Source: Rhizobacter sp. SG703 (lineage in GTDB: Bacteria > Pseudomonadota > Gammaproteobacteria > Burkholderiales > Burkholderiaceae_C). Taken from it: a stretch of DNA of 64,000 nt. The position numbers and the translations under genes were made by a program. The notes under the pieces are model-generated. The model saw nothing but the letters and a program-made list of their open reading frames with translations. It was not told where the DNA came from and ran no database searches. Each line of letters starts with the position of its first letter. Within the stretch, counting starts at the first letter, position 1. Of the stretch, positions 27,261-36,726 are shown piece after piece. The stretch covers positions 324,825-388,824 of the forward strand of contig NZ_JAAZQK010000006.1 in NCBI RefSeq assembly GCF_012275445.1, written 5' to 3'.

Positions 27261-27295
27261 GACTCCTCCAAGAGGGTTTGCTGAAACAGCCCGAG

Positions 27296-27301
27296 ATTCT
27301 A
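27296..27301 (-). promoter_or_regulatory. predicted -10 box of an acpP promoter
   Basis: TAGAAT on the minus strand ends 35 bp before the acpP ATG. The -35 match is weak. With the 163-bp gap after fabG it points to an internal promoter for acpP-fabF. Confidence 0.45.
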
Positions 27302-27399
27302 AGGCTTGCAGGGTGTCGGCTCTAAGTCAGGCCATCACGCTGCAAACCAGGTTCCGGTCGGGGCCTTCCGGTCGGTAGGTGGTTCGAGGTCGATGCGTT

Positions 27400-27417
27400 C
27401 GACGCCGTTCGGCGTCG
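27400..27417. repeat. hairpin after fabG
   Basis: CGACGCC (27400-27406) and GGCGTCG (27411-27417) form a perfect 7-bp stem with a 4-nt loop, 6 bp beyond the fabG stop. There is no T-tract, so it may be an mRNA 3' stabiliser or weak attenuator before the acpP promoter. Confidence 0.4.
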
Positions 27418-27423
27418 ATGGCG

Positions 27424-28185
27424 TCAGTTCATGAACATGCCGCCATTGACATGCAACTCCGTGCCGGTGATGTAGCCGGCCTGGGCCGACGCCAGGAAGC
27501 TCACCGCATGCGCGATGTCGCTCGCCTGGCCGAGTCGACCCAGCGGGATCTGCGCCATCAGCGACGCGGTCTGCTGTTCGGAGAGCTCGCTGGTCATGTC
27601 GGTCTGGATGAAGCCCGGCGCAACGCAGTTGACGGTGATGCCGCGGCTGCCGAGTTCGCGCGCCAGCGCACGCGTCATGCCGGCCACCCCGGCCTTCGAG
27701 GCCGCGTAGTTGGCCTGGCCGGCATTGCCGCTCGCACCGACGACCGAGGTGATGTTGATGATGCGGCCGAAGCGCTGCTTCATCATCGGGCGGATCACCG
27801 CCCGGCTGACGCGGAACACCGCCTTCAGGTTGGTGTCGATCACCGCGTCCCAGTCGTCGTCTTTCATGCGCATCGACAAGGTGTCGCGCGTGATGCCGGC
27901 GTTGTTGACGAGGATCTGCAGGCCGCCGTGCTCCTTAACGATGGCGTCGATCGCCGCTTCGATGCCGGGGCCGTCGTTGACGTTCAGGCACAGGCCGCGG
28001 CTGCCGGGAAAGGCCGACAGCGCCGCGCCGATCGCGTCGGCACCGGCCGGCGTCGTCGCGGTGCCGATGACCTTGGCGCCCTGGGCTGCCAGCGCCAACG
28101 CGATGGCGCGGCCGATGCCGCGCGAGGCGCCGGTCACCAGCGCGACCTGCCCGGCCAGCGCCGATGCGTTCTGGGAATCACTCAT
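27424..28185 (-). CDS. fabG: 3-oxoacyl-ACP reductase
   Basis: A 253-residue NADPH-dependent short-chain dehydrogenase reducing 3-oxoacyl-ACP. The cofactor motif is TGASRGIG. NNAG and the catalytic set Ser, Tyr, Lys (ITSVVG, NYAASKAG) are present, with the FabG-typical C-terminus GTELHVNGGMFMN. The ATG at 28185 overlaps the fabD stop (ATGA). Confidence 0.96.
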   Translation of the reverse strand: MSDSQNASALAGQVALVTGASRGIGRAIALALAAQGAKVIGTATTPAGADAIGAALSAFPGSRGLCLNVNDGPGIEAAIDAIVKEHGGLQILVNNAGITRDTLSMRMKDDDWDAVIDTNLKAVFRVSRAVIRPMMKQRFGRIINITSVVGASGNAGQANYAASKAGVAGMTRALARELGSRGITVNCVAPGFIQTDMTSELSEQQTASLMAQIPLGRLGQASDIAHAVSFLASAQAGYITGTELHVNGGMFMN

Positions 28186-29120
28186 GCCAGCAGGCCTTTC
28201 GCTTCCAGCAGCGTGGCCGGATCGTGGATCGCGGCCGTGACCGCATCGGCGTCGATGCGGCGGATCGTGCTGGCCAGGACCTTGCCCGGCCCGCACTCGA
28301 AGATGTGGCGGATGCCGCGCGCACGGATCGCCTGCACGACCTCGACCCAGCGCACCGGGCCGAAGGCCTGGCGCACCAGCGCGTCGCGGATCGCAGCGGG
28401 ATCGTCCTGCACCGCGACGTCGATGTTGTTGACGAGCGGGATGCGCGGCGCGTTCAGCACCAGGCCGGCCAGCTGCGCCTTCAACTGCTCGGCAGCCGGG
28501 CGCATCAGGCTCGAATGGAACGGCGCCGACACCGACAACGGCAGCGCGCGCTTCGCGCCCTTGTCCTTCAGCAGGCTGCACGCGAATTCGACCCCGGCCT
28601 TGGTGCCGGCGATCACCGTCTGCTTCGGGTCGTTGAAATTGGCGGCCTCGACGACCTCGCCGGACGCCGCCACGGCTTCGGCGCAACCGGCGCGCACGAC
28701 ATCGGCATCGAGCCCGAGGATGGCCGCCATGCCGCCGGCACCGACCGGCACCGCCTGCTGCATGGCCTGCGCACGAAAGCGCACCAGCGGCAACGCATCG
28801 GACAGGCCGATGACGCCGGCCGCGACCAGCGCCGCGTACTCGCCCAGCGAATGACCCGCCACCGCCGCAGGCTGCAGCCCGGTCTCGGCGAGCCAGGCCC
28901 GCAGGCAGGCGACGCCGGCGGTCAGCATCACCGGCTGGGTGTTCTCGGTCAGGTCGAGCGATTCCTTCGGGCCGGCGTGGATCAGCTGGCCCACATCGAC
29001 GCCGAGGGCGCTCGACGCTTCGGCCAGCGTGTCGCGCACCGCGGGGTGGTCGCCCCAGGCGTCGAGCATGCCGACGGCTTGCGAACCCTGGCCGGGAAAG
29101 ACGAATGCGAACGAAGTCAT
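28182..29120 (-). CDS. fabD: malonyl-CoA:ACP transacylase
   Basis: A 312-residue acyltransferase moving malonyl from CoA to ACP. The nucleophile is Ser91 in GHSLGEYAAL, the oxyanion motif FPGQGSQ is at 8-14, and the active-site His is in VSAPFHSSLM. The ATG at 29120 gives the standard MTSFAFVFPGQG start. Confidence 0.96.
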   Translation of the reverse strand: MTSFAFVFPGQGSQAVGMLDAWGDHPAVRDTLAEASSALGVDVGQLIHAGPKESLDLTENTQPVMLTAGVACLRAWLAETGLQPAAVAGHSLGEYAALVAAGVIGLSDALPLVRFRAQAMQQAVPVGAGGMAAILGLDADVVRAGCAEAVAASGEVVEAANFNDPKQTVIAGTKAGVEFACSLLKDKGAKRALPLSVSAPFHSSLMRPAAEQLKAQLAGLVLNAPRIPLVNNIDVAVQDDPAAIRDALVRQAFGPVRWVEVVQAIRARGIRHIFECGPGKVLASTIRRIDADAVTAAIHDPATLLEAKGLLA

Positions 29121-29189
29121 GTCAGCGCCTTGTAGTCGCGGCAACGAAGAGAAAACTGGACAGATCGCGGACGGTTGCTGGGCGCGTGC

Positions 29190-30182
29190 TCAGTAGTCGA
29201 ACAGCACCGCGCCCCAGGTGAACCCGCCGCCGACGCCTTCGAGCATCACGGTGTCGCCGCGTTTCACCGTGCCGGCGCGCACCGCGACGTCGAGTGCCAG
29301 CGGGATCGAGGCGGCGGACGTGTTGCCGTGTTCGTCCACCGTCGCGATCAGCTTGTCCAGCGGCAACTTCAGCTTCCTGGCCGTGCCCTGCATGATGCGG
29401 ATGTTGGCCTGGTGCGGGACCAGCCAGTCGATGTCGGCCTCGGTGCGGCCGGCCTTCGCAAGCACCGAGCGCGCCACGTCTTCGAGCACGCCGACGGCGA
29501 GCTTGAAGACGGCCGGGCCGTCCATCTTCAGCAGCGGGTCGCCGGTGATCTTGCCGCCGGACACGGTGCCGGGCGTGCAGAGGATGTCGGCGTGGCGGCC
29601 GTCGGCATGCAGCTCGCTCGAGAGGATGCCGGGCGTGTCGCTCGCCTCCAGCACCACGGCGCCGGCGCCGTCGCCGAACAGCACGCAGGTGGTGCGGTCG
29701 TTGAAATCGAGCAGGCGCGAGAAGATCTCCGCGCCGATCACCAGCGCCTTGCTGGCCGCCCCGGTGCGGATCATCGAGTCGGCCACCGTCAGCGCATAGA
29801 CGAAGCCGGAGCACACCGCCTGCACGTCGAAGGCCGCACAGCCGGCGATGCCGAGCTTGCGCTGCACGATGGTGGCAGTCGACGGGAAGACCATGTCGGG
29901 CGTCGAGGTCGCGACGATGATCAGGTCGATCTGCGACGCGGCGATGCCGGCCGCCTCGAGCGCATGCCGCGCGGCCGGCAGGGCCAGGTCGCTGCACGGC
30001 ACGTCGGGCTCGGCGAAGTGGCGCGCACGGATGCCGGTGCGCGCGACGATCCACTCATCGGAAGTCTCGACACCCTTGGCGGCCAGTTCAAGGGCCAGGG
30101 CTTCGTTGGTCAGGCGCTTCGGCGGCAGGTAACTGCCGGTGCCGGTGATGCGCGAATAGCGGGTCGCAGAAGGTTGGGTCAT
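29190..30182 (-). CDS. fabH: 3-oxoacyl-ACP synthase III
   Basis: A 330-residue initiating condensing enzyme using acetyl-CoA and malonyl-ACP. The nucleophile is Cys124 in QAVCSGF, His is in VPHQANIRI, and Asn is in EHGNTSAAS. It overlaps plsX by 4 bp and precedes fabD by 69 bp. Confidence 0.96.
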   Translation of the reverse strand: MTQPSATRYSRITGTGSYLPPKRLTNEALALELAAKGVETSDEWIVARTGIRARHFAEPDVPCSDLALPAARHALEAAGIAASQIDLIIVATSTPDMVFPSTATIVQRKLGIAGCAAFDVQAVCSGFVYALTVADSMIRTGAASKALVIGAEIFSRLLDFNDRTTCVLFGDGAGAVVLEASDTPGILSSELHADGRHADILCTPGTVSGGKITGDPLLKMDGPAVFKLAVGVLEDVARSVLAKAGRTEADIDWLVPHQANIRIMQGTARKLKLPLDKLIATVDEHGNTSAASIPLALDVAVRAGTVKRGDTVMLEGVGGGFTWGAVLFDY

Positions 30183-31291
30183 GCAGCGAGGGCGGCACCG
30201 TCGGGCGTTGCACCGCCTGCACTTGCAGGGGTGGGCAAGGCATGCAGCGAATCGCGAATCCGGTCGTGCACCCGATCCAGCAAGTGATTGCGGGCCGCAT
30301 CATAAGCCCGATTCAAGGCCTGCTCGAACGCATAGGCATCGGACGACCCGTGCGCCTTGAACACCAGGCCGCGCAGGCCGAGCAGCGCGCCGCCGCTGTA
30401 GCGGCGGTGGTCGACCCGGTGCTTGAAGTGGTTCAGCACCGGCAGCGCCACCAGCGCGGCCATCTTCGTGAAGATGTTGCGCGTGAATTCCTGCTTGATG
30501 AAGTTCGACAGCATCGACGCGAGGCCTTCGGCGGTCTTCAGCGCGACATTGCCGACGAAGCCGTCGCAGACGACGATGTCGGTCGTGCCCTTGAAGATGT
30601 CGTTGCCTTCGACGTTGCCGTGGAAGTTGACGTGGCCGCCTTCGGCCGCGGCGCGCAGCAACTCGCCGGCGCGCTTGATCGTCTCGTTGCCCTTGATGAC
30701 TTCCTCGCCGATGTTCAGCAGGCCGACGCTCGGGTTTTCCTTGCCGTCGACCGCCGCGACCAGCGCGCTGCCCATCACCGCGAACTGCAGCAGGTGTTCG
30801 GCGCTGCAGTCCACGTTGGCACCGAGATCGAGCACGGTGGTGTAGCCGTCTTTCTGGTTGGGCATCACCGCGGCGATGGCCGGGCGGTCGATGCCCTCGA
30901 GCGTCTTCAGCAGGTAGCGCGCGACAGCCATCAGCGCACCGGTGTTGCCGGCGGACACGCAGGCATGGGCGCGCGGCGCCTGGCCGTCGGCAGCGGACTT
31001 GAGCTGCGTCAACGCAACGCGCAACGACGAATCCTTCTTGCGGCGCAGCGCCACCTCGACCGCGTCATCCATCTCGACGACCTCGGTCGCCACCACGACA
31101 TGGCAGCGCTCCCATCCGGCCGCCGGCGCGAGGGCCTCGGCACGACCGACCAGCACGACCTCGGCCAGCGGGTGGGCGGCGAGGAAGGCACGGCAGGCGG
31201 GCAGCGTGACGGAAGGACCGTGATCGCCGCCCATGCAGTCGACGGACAGGCGGATGACATCGGTCGCGGCGGGCGGCGACATCGGGTTCAT
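30179..31291 (-). CDS. plsX: phosphate acyltransferase PlsX
   Basis: A 370-residue enzyme converting acyl-ACP to acyl-phosphate for glycerol-3-phosphate acylation by PlsY, the first step of phospholipid synthesis. Motifs are DCMGGDHGP near the N-terminus, SAGNTGALM and [11 protein letters not shown]. The ATG at 31291 is chosen. A further ATG three codons on, or one 26 codons upstream, cannot be excluded because no clear ribosome-binding site is present. Confidence 0.94.
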   Translation of the reverse strand: MNPMSPPAATDVIRLSVDCMGGDHGPSVTLPACRAFLAAHPLAEVVLVGRAEALAPAAGWERCHVVVATEVVEMDDAVEVALRRKKDSSLRVALTQLKSAADGQAPRAHACVSAGNTGALMAVARYLLKTLEGIDRPAIAAVMPNQKDGYTTVLDLGANVDCSAEHLLQFAVMGSALVAAVDGKENPSVGLLNIGEEVIKGNETIKRAGELLRAAAEGGHVNFHGNVEGNDIFKGTTDIVVCDGFVGNVALKTAEGLASMLSNFIKQEFTRNIFTKMAALVALPVLNHFKHRVDHRRYSGGALLGLRGLVFKAHGSSDAYAFEQALNRAYDAARNHLLDRVHDRIRDSLHALPTPASAGGATPDGAALAA

Positions 31292-31361
31292 GGACACAGG
31301 AGCGGCGGCGAAAGGTACGGCAGCGGACTCAGGCAGCGACCGCCGGAGCAGCCGCCGCCAG

Positions 31362-31390
31362 AAACACAAACGCCCGGCGCTGCGTCGGGC
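31362..31390 (-). terminator. weak terminator-like hairpin between rpmF and plsX
   Basis: On the minus strand GCCCG (31390-31386) pairs with CGGGC (31376-31372) and is followed by the T-rich GTTTGTGTTT. The stem is only 5 bp, so partial termination at best. Otherwise the 192-bp gap shows nothing recognisable. Confidence 0.35.
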
Positions 31391-31483
31391 CGCAGGCCGG
31401 GTCGGTGCAAGGTCTCGCAGGTTTCACGCATCTGGCCTTGACCGCGACGGTGCGCGAACAGGCGGAACTGCGCGACAAGCGAC

Positions 31484-31666
31484 TCAGGCGTCAGCCTTGG
31501 TCTTCAGGACCTTGCGCCCACGGTAGAAACCGGTGGGGCTGATGTGGTGACGCAGGTGCGTTTCACCGGTGGTCTGCTCGATCGCCGTGCCCGGGTTGGT
31601 CAGGGCATTGTGCGCACGGTGCATACCGCGCTTCGAGGGCGACTTCTTGTTTTGCTGAACGGCCAT
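31484..31666 (-). CDS. rpmF: 50S ribosomal protein L32
   Basis: A 60-residue basic ribosomal protein, [20 protein letters not shown] at the start. A strong AAGGAG (31680-31675) lies 8 nt before the ATG. It sits before plsX, the normal bacterial arrangement linking ribosome and lipid synthesis. The family's zinc-binding cysteines are absent, as in many proteobacterial C-minus forms. Confidence 0.97.
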   Translation of the reverse strand: MAVQQNKKSPSKRGMHRAHNALTNPGTAIEQTTGETHLRHHISPTGFYRGRKVLKTKADA

Positions 31667-31802
31667 GAAAATTCTCCTTGAGCCTGAGGCCCTTGCAGGT
31701 CTCGGTAAACATCCCCACACCCTCTCAGGAGCCAGGCGGATGGCGCTGAAGCCTCCAGGATCATCCGGGAACGCAATCAACGCTTTGACGAAAAAGCCTG
31801 CG

Positions 31803-31833
31803 ATTCTAGCATGGCCTCCCAGCCCCGGATCAA
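31803..31833 (-). promoter_or_regulatory. predicted rpmF promoter overlapping the end of yceD
   Basis: On the minus strand TTGATC (31833-31828) and TAGAAT (31808-31803) are 19 bp apart. This gives a leader of about 130 nt before rpmF. The leader contains CCTGAG/CTCAGG complementary segments, but I do not recognise a riboswitch. Confidence 0.5.
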
Positions 31834-32375
31834 TTGGGCAGCTGTCCGCGCTTCAGGGCGGCCAGCGCGGCGAACGGATGGGCCTCTTTTTCGGCGGCCA
31901 CCTCTTCGTCGGAGACCGGCACCTCCAGCGGCTGCGGACAGTGCGCGTGGCGCGGCACGATCGGCAGCGCCAGCAGCAGTTCGTCTTCCACCAGCGTGAG
32001 CAGGTCCAGCTCGCGGGTCAGCGCCAGCACATCGTGCTCGCTGTCGGCATCCAGCACCGCGGCCGCGTCTTCGCCGGCGACGAACTGGAACGAACTCTCG
32101 ATGGCCAGCGGCGCAGTCATCGCCGACAGGCAGCGCTGGCACTGCAAGGTCACGGTGGTTTCGGCCGTCAGATGCAGCCAGGTCTCGGCGGCGGCGCCGG
32201 GCGCCGCGCGACGCTCGCCCTGGGCGACCCAGGTGACATCGGCACGGCTTTCAGGCAGCACACTCTGCTTCAGGCGCACCAGATCGTCTTGCGGCCAGCG
32301 GCCTTCGAGGTGGACGGACTCCTGGGCGAAAGCCTCGACTTCCAGGTGACGGGGATCATTGACGCGGGACTTCAT
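31830..32375 (-). CDS. yceD: DUF177/YceD family protein
   Basis: A 181-residue protein of the YceD family, a partner in 23S rRNA accumulation known from plants and some bacteria. The characteristic segments are [10 protein letters not shown], matching the CxRC motif, and [17 protein letters not shown]. Its position immediately before rpmF is the common arrangement. It is divergent from maf with 41 bp between starts. Confidence 0.9.
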   Translation of the reverse strand: MKSRVNDPRHLEVEAFAQESVHLEGRWPQDDLVRLKQSVLPESRADVTWVAQGERRAAPGAAAETWLHLTAETTVTLQCQRCLSAMTAPLAIESSFQFVAGEDAAAVLDADSEHDVLALTRELDLLTLVEDELLLALPIVPRHAHCPQPLEVPVSDEEVAAEKEAHPFAALAALKRGQLPN

Positions 32376-32416
32376 CCGCCCAGTGTACGGGCGCACGCGA
32401 TGGGAGAATCCGTGCC

Positions 32417-33010
32417 ATGACCTCACGCCCCTCGTTGATCCTCGGTTCCACCTCGCGCTACCGGCGCGAACTCCTCGAACGGCTGCGCCTGCCGTTCGAG
32501 GTGCGCTCGCCCGAGGTCGATGAAACGCCGCGGGACGGCGAAGCACCGGCCGCGCTGGCCCTGCGGCTGGCCCTCGCAAAGGCCCACGCGGTCGCGGCGC
32601 AGGCGCCGGACGCGGTCGTGATCGGCTCCGACCAGGTCGCCGACCTCGACGGCACGCCGATCGGCAAGCCCGGCAGCCACGAGCGCGCAGTCGCGCAGCT
32701 GCGCTCGATGCGCGGCAAGTCGATCGTGTTCCAGACCGCCGTCGCCGTGGTGTGCCGGCAGACCGGCTTCGAAGCCTCGGCACTGGTGCCGGTGCAGGTG
32801 CGTTTTCGCGAGCTGTCGGATGGCGAGATCGAGCATTACCTGCGCGCAGAGCAGCCGTACGACTGCGCCGGCAGCGCCAAGTCGGAAGGCCTCGGCATCG
32901 CGCTGCTGACCGCGATCGAGTCCGACGATCCGACGGCGTTGATCGGCCTGCCGCTGATCCGCACGGCCGAGTTGCTGCGCCAGGCCGGCATCGACCCGCT
33001 CGCGGCCTGA
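32417..33010 (+). CDS. Maf-family nucleoside triphosphate pyrophosphatase (YceF type)
   Basis: A 197-residue house-cleaning enzyme hydrolysing non-canonical nucleotides to monophosphates. The N-terminal LGSTSRYRRELLERL and the SDQVADLDG and KPG motifs are typical. YceF-type members prefer 7-methyl-GTP, and the betaproteobacterial location next to yceD-rpmF fits this type. The next gene follows after 3 bp. Confidence 0.92.
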   Translation: MTSRPSLILGSTSRYRRELLERLRLPFEVRSPEVDETPRDGEAPAALALRLALAKAHAVAAQAPDAVVIGSDQVADLDGTPIGKPGSHERAVAQLRSMRGKSIVFQTAVAVVCRQTGFEASALVPVQVRFRELSDGEIEHYLRAEQPYDCAGSAKSEGLGIALLTAIESDDPTALIGLPLIRTAELLRQAGIDPLAA

Positions 33011-33013
33011 TCG

Positions 33014-33775
33014 ATGATGACGCCCGGCCGGCTTTTCCTGGTGCCGAACACGCTGGACTTCGGCGTCTCGGCCGACAGCGACCTGCGCGAGGTGCTGCCC
33101 GCCGGCGTGCTGCGCACCGCCGCGGGCCTGAGCCACTGGGTCGCCGAGAACGCGAAGACGACGCGCGCCTTCCTGAAACGGGTGGATGCGGTCGAGCCGC
33201 TCGCGCGCGCGCTGCAGGAGATCTCGATCGTCGAATTGCCGCGGCCGCCGAAGGGCCGCGACACCGGCGCACCGCCCGACCTGAAACCCCTGCTCGCACC
33301 CGCCGTCGCCGGACACGACATCGGGCTGATCTCCGAGGCCGGGTTGCCGGCCATCGCGGACCCGGGCTCGGATCTGGTGCGCGCAGCGCATGCGTTGTCG
33401 ATCCGCGTCGTGCCGTTGTCGGGCCCGAGTTCGCTGCTGATGGCGCTCGGCGCCAGCGGGCTGAACGGGCAGAGCTTCGCGTTCGTCGGCTATGTGCCGG
33501 TCGACGCGATGCAGCGCACGGCCCGCTTGCGCGAGCTGGAATCGGTGTCGCGCAAGTTCCGCCAGACCCAGCTGATGATCGAGACGCCGTACCGCAATGC
33601 GTCGTTGCTGGCCGCCCTGCTTGCCGCGCTGAACCCGGACACCCGCCTGTCGGTCAGCTGCGGGCTGACGCTGGCCGGGGCCTGGACGCGCAGCGACACG
33701 GTCGCTCGCTGGCGCAGCCAGCCGGCCGAGTTGCCGAGCGACGTGCCGGCGGTGTTCTCGCTGCTGGCCGGGTGA
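33014..33775 (+). CDS. tetrapyrrole-methylase-fold SAM methyltransferase (RsmI-like)
   Basis: A 253-residue protein of the same fold as RsmI (16S rRNA 2'-O-methyltransferase). It has [22 protein letters not shown] and a [14 protein letters not shown] segment typical of the superfamily. The N-terminus lacks the standard RsmI opening, so it is probably the second, shorter paralogue found in many proteobacteria. Target not known. It converges with the helicase gene 19 bp away. Confidence 0.8.
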   Translation: MMTPGRLFLVPNTLDFGVSADSDLREVLPAGVLRTAAGLSHWVAENAKTTRAFLKRVDAVEPLARALQEISIVELPRPPKGRDTGAPPDLKPLLAPAVAGHDIGLISEAGLPAIADPGSDLVRAAHALSIRVVPLSGPSSLLMALGASGLNGQSFAFVGYVPVDAMQRTARLRELESVSRKFRQTQLMIETPYRNASLLAALLAALNPDTRLSVSCGLTLAGAWTRSDTVARWRSQPAELPSDVPAVFSLLAG

Positions 33776-33794
33776 TCTGCCGACCGGTCGACCG

Positions 33795-35303
33795 TCAGGC
33801 CTGAGGCGGCGGTGCGACCTTGGCGCCGAACAGCGCCGCGACCTTCTTCTTCGGCTTGATGTTGGGCGACAGCCGCCCGCCGGCGGCCGGCACGGCTGCG
33901 GCCTTGCTCTCCCAGGCAGGCTCCCCGGTGGCGCTGGGCTCGTAGGGCTTGTCGAAGAACGGATCGGCCGGCGGACGCGGCGGCGCGTAGCTTCGCTGCG
34001 GCCGGGCTTCGCGTGGTTCGCGTGCCTCGCGGGATTCGGCCGGCGCGTCATCCCAGTTGCGTCGCGGCCGCTCGGCGCGGTCGGCCACGCGCGGGCGCGC
34101 ATCGTCCAGCTCGATCGGCTCGATCTCGATCTTTTTCTTGATCAGCTTCTCGATGTCGGAGACCAGGCGGGTGTCGTCGCGGGTGACCAGCGTCACCGCC
34201 AGGCCGGACGCACCGGCACGGCCGGTGCGTCCGATGCGGTGCACGTAATCCTCGGCGTTGAAGGGCACGTCGAAATTGAACACGGCCGGCAGATCGGCGA
34301 TGTCCAGGCCGCGGGCCGCCACGTCGGTGCAGACCAGCACGTCGACTTCGCCGCGCTTGAAGGCATCGAGCGCCTTCAGGCGCTCGTCCTGCGACTTGTC
34401 GCCGTGCAGCGCATTGGTCTTGAGTCCTTCGCGTTCGAGCGAGCGTGCGAGGCGCGCACAGCCGAGCTTGGAGTTGACGAACACGATGGCCTGCTTCAGC
34501 TCGCGCTCGACCAGGATCTTGCGGATGGCGGCGCGCTTGTCGTCGGACGACACGCTGTAGAAGCGTTGCTCCACCGTCGACGCGGTGGCGTTCGGCCGGG
34601 CCACTTCGACGAGGATCGGATCCTGCAGGTAGCTTTCGGCCAGCTTCTTGATCTCGGTCGAGAAGGTGGCCGAGAACAACAGCGTCTGGCGCTGCTTGGG
34701 CAGGTAGCTCAGGATGCGCTGCAGGTCGGGCAGGAAGCCGATGTCGAGCATGCGGTCGGCTTCGTCGAGCACGACGTACTCGACCTGGTTCAGCACCGCG
34801 TTCTTCGCCTCGATGTGGTCGAGCAGGCGGCCCGGCGTGGCCACCAGCACCTCGACGCCGGCCTTCAGCTCCAGCGTCTGCGGTTTCATGTCGATGCCGC
34901 CATAGACCACTGCCACGCGCAGCTTGGTCTGCGCCGCATAGCCCTTGATGTTGGCCGCCACCTGGTCGGCCAGTTCGCGCGTGGGCGCGATCACCAGTGC
35001 CCGCACCGGGTGCCGGGCCGGCGACATGCTGGCGTTTTCATGCCGGAGCATCTTGTGCAACAACGGCAGCGAGAATGCCGCCGTCTTGCCGGTGCCGGTC
35101 TGTGCCGCGCCCATCACGTCGCGACCGGCCAGCACGATCGGTATCGCCTTGGCCTGGATCGGCGTCATCGAGGTGTAGCCCTGAGCGGCCACCGCTTGCT
35201 GCAGGCTCGGCGCAAGACCGACGCTGTCGAACAAGGGCGGAGGACTCGGCTGACCTTCGCCTGCTGCATCGTTCGACGCGGGATCGGTCTGCGGGCTTGT
35301 CAT
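33795..35303 (-). CDS. rhlE: DEAD-box ATP-dependent RNA helicase (RhlE-like)
   Basis: A 502-residue RNA helicase. The motifs in order are PIQAKAIP (Q motif), AQTGTGKT (I), PTRELADQ (Ia), TPGRLLD (Ib), DEAD (II), SAT (III), HGDKSQ and HRIGRTGR (VI). The tail is a disordered Arg/Glu/Pro-rich extension (about 395-500). The in-frame ATG at 35315 or that at 35303 may be used. GAGGAA sits too close to the first and far from the second. A -35/-10 pair TTGAGC-18-TATTCT further upstream could be its promoter. Confidence 0.93.
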   Translation of the reverse strand: MTSPQTDPASNDAAGEGQPSPPPLFDSVGLAPSLQQAVAAQGYTSMTPIQAKAIPIVLAGRDVMGAAQTGTGKTAAFSLPLLHKMLRHENASMSPARHPVRALVIAPTRELADQVAANIKGYAAQTKLRVAVVYGGIDMKPQTLELKAGVEVLVATPGRLLDHIEAKNAVLNQVEYVVLDEADRMLDIGFLPDLQRILSYLPKQRQTLLFSATFSTEIKKLAESYLQDPILVEVARPNATASTVEQRFYSVSSDDKRAAIRKILVERELKQAIVFVNSKLGCARLARSLEREGLKTNALHGDKSQDERLKALDAFKRGEVDVLVCTDVAARGLDIADLPAVFNFDVPFNAEDYVHRIGRTGRAGASGLAVTLVTRDDTRLVSDIEKLIKKKIEIEPIELDDARPRVADRAERPRRNWDDAPAESREAREPREARPQRSYAPPRPPADPFFDKPYEPSATGEPAWESKAAAVPAAGGRLSPNIKPKKKVAALFGAKVAPPPQA

Positions 35304-35315
35304 ATGTTCAATCAT

Positions 35316-35630
35316 TCCTCAATTATCGTTCTTCTCGAAATAGCGCCTGCCGGTGGCGCCCTTTTGCGGCGCAAAGAAAACAATTTTCCCACGCGTGAGG
35401 AAGCGCGAGACGTGGCGGCCAGCCGCTGGCCCGCGTGTAGAATAGTCTGTTCCGCGCACGGCGCTCAACGCCGCCCGAACGCTTGCGATCCAACAATTTT
35501 CTTTGGCGTTGTCGAACAACCGACCCACAGCGGTAGCGTAGGTGCCAATGTCCTCGGGGCTGTGCCACACGGGTGCTGGATCGCTCATCGCAACGCTCGC
35601 CATCGCCCTTTCACCATACTGAACAAGTCC
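35316..35630. other. 315-bp intergenic region before the polysaccharide locus
   Basis: This gap is visibly poorer in GC than its left flank. It holds a TAGAAT -10-like box on the plus strand (35438-35443), a likely start point for the left arm. AACAATTTTC occurs as a direct repeat (35379-35388 and 35492-35501). I see no convincing gene, tRNA or inverted-repeat element end. Confidence 0.45.
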
Positions 35631-36716
35631 ATGTCAAAAGTCGCCTTGATAACCGGAATCACTGGGCAGGACGGAGCCTATCTGGCCGAATTTCTACTGG
35701 CGAAGGGCTATATCGTTCATGGACTGAAGCGCCGGGCGTCCTTGTTCAATACCTCCCGCATCGACCACCTTTACCTGGACCCTCATGAAGCCAGTGTCCG
35801 ATTCTTCCTGCACCATGGCGACCTGACGGACTCGTCGAACCTGATCCGTATCGTCCAGCAAGTACAACCGGACGAGGTCTATAACTTGGCGGCCCAGAGT
35901 CATGTAGCCGTCTCGTTCGAGGTGCCCGAGTACACAGCCGACGCAGATGCGCTCGGCACGCTGCGGATCCTGGAAGCCATCCGCATCGTGGGCCTGAACA
36001 AGAAGACCAAGTTCTATCAAGCGTCGACCTCGGAACTCTACGGCAAGGTGCAGGAGACTCCACAGACGGAGAGGACGCCGTTCTATCCGCGCTCCCCGTA
36101 TGCGGTGGCAAAGATGTACGCCTACTGGATTACGGTCAACTACCGCGAGGCCTACGGTATCTTTGCTTGCAACGGCATCCTCTTCAACCACGAGTCGCCG
36201 CTGCGCGGCGAGAACTTCGTCACTCGCAAGATCACCCGCGCCCTGGCTCGCATCAAGCTCGGCCTGCAGGAGCGGCTGTACCTCGGCAACCTCGACGCCA
36301 AGCGTGACTGGGGCCATGCTAAGGACTACGTCGAGGCGCAGTGGCTGATGCTGCAGCAACTGGAGCCCGAGGACTTCGTGATCGCAACCGGCAAGCAGTA
36401 CAGCGTTCGTGAGTTCGTCAATCTGGCCGCCGCCGAGCTCGACATCGCGATCCGCTGGGAAGGCAAGGGCGTCGACGAGAAGGGCTTTGATTCCCGAGGC
36501 AACTGCATCGTCAGCGTCGACCCGCGCTACTTCCGCCCCACCGAGGTCGAGACCCTGCTTGGTGATCCGTCCAAGGCCCGCGCCAAGCTCGGATGGTCGC
36601 CCAAGGTGAGCTTTGCCGACCTGGTGGCGGAGATGGCCCGCGAAGACCTGCGCTCGGCGCAGCGTGATGAACTCGTTACGCGTCACGGCTACCAGAGCAA
36701 CGCCTCCCACGAGTGA
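35631..36716 (+). CDS. GDP-mannose 4,6-dehydratase family enzyme (GMD), canonical paralogue
   Basis: A 361-residue extended SDR. The nucleotide motif [11 protein letters not shown] is at 8-18, and [11 protein letters not shown] carries the arginines that bind NADP across the tetramer. The catalytic set is Thr133, Glu135 (STSELYG), Tyr157 and Lys161 (YAVAK). GMD makes GDP-4-keto-6-deoxymannose, and close relatives (DmhA/WcbK) act on GDP-heptose instead. With a GDP-heptose pathway 9 kb downstream both are possible. The ATG at 35631 lacks a clear ribosome-binding site. It is the first gene of the left arm, with reduced GC. Confidence 0.88.
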   Translation: MSKVALITGITGQDGAYLAEFLLAKGYIVHGLKRRASLFNTSRIDHLYLDPHEASVRFFLHHGDLTDSSNLIRIVQQVQPDEVYNLAAQSHVAVSFEVPEYTADADALGTLRILEAIRIVGLNKKTKFYQASTSELYGKVQETPQTERTPFYPRSPYAVAKMYAYWITVNYREAYGIFACNGILFNHESPLRGENFVTRKITRALARIKLGLQERLYLGNLDAKRDWGHAKDYVEAQWLMLQQLEPEDFVIATGKQYSVREFVNLAAAELDIAIRWEGKGVDEKGFDSRGNCIVSVDPRYFRPTEVETLLGDPSKARAKLGWSPKVSFADLVAEMAREDLRSAQRDELVTRHGYQSNASHE

Positions 36717-36726
36717 AGGCAGCGCA

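Noticed and set aside
31667-31795. TPP or glycine riboswitch in the rpmF leader
   Set aside because: CTGAGAGGG recalls TPP elements, but the other conserved segments of either riboswitch are missing.
34239-35630. N-terminal extension of the GMD gene (frame open from 34239)
   Set aside because: It runs antisense through the helicase gene. The family start [15 protein letters not shown] is at 35631.
35316-35630. insertion-sequence remnant before the glycan locus
   Set aside because: I found no terminal inverted repeats, target duplication or transposase fragment. The AACAATTTTC direct repeat alone is too short.
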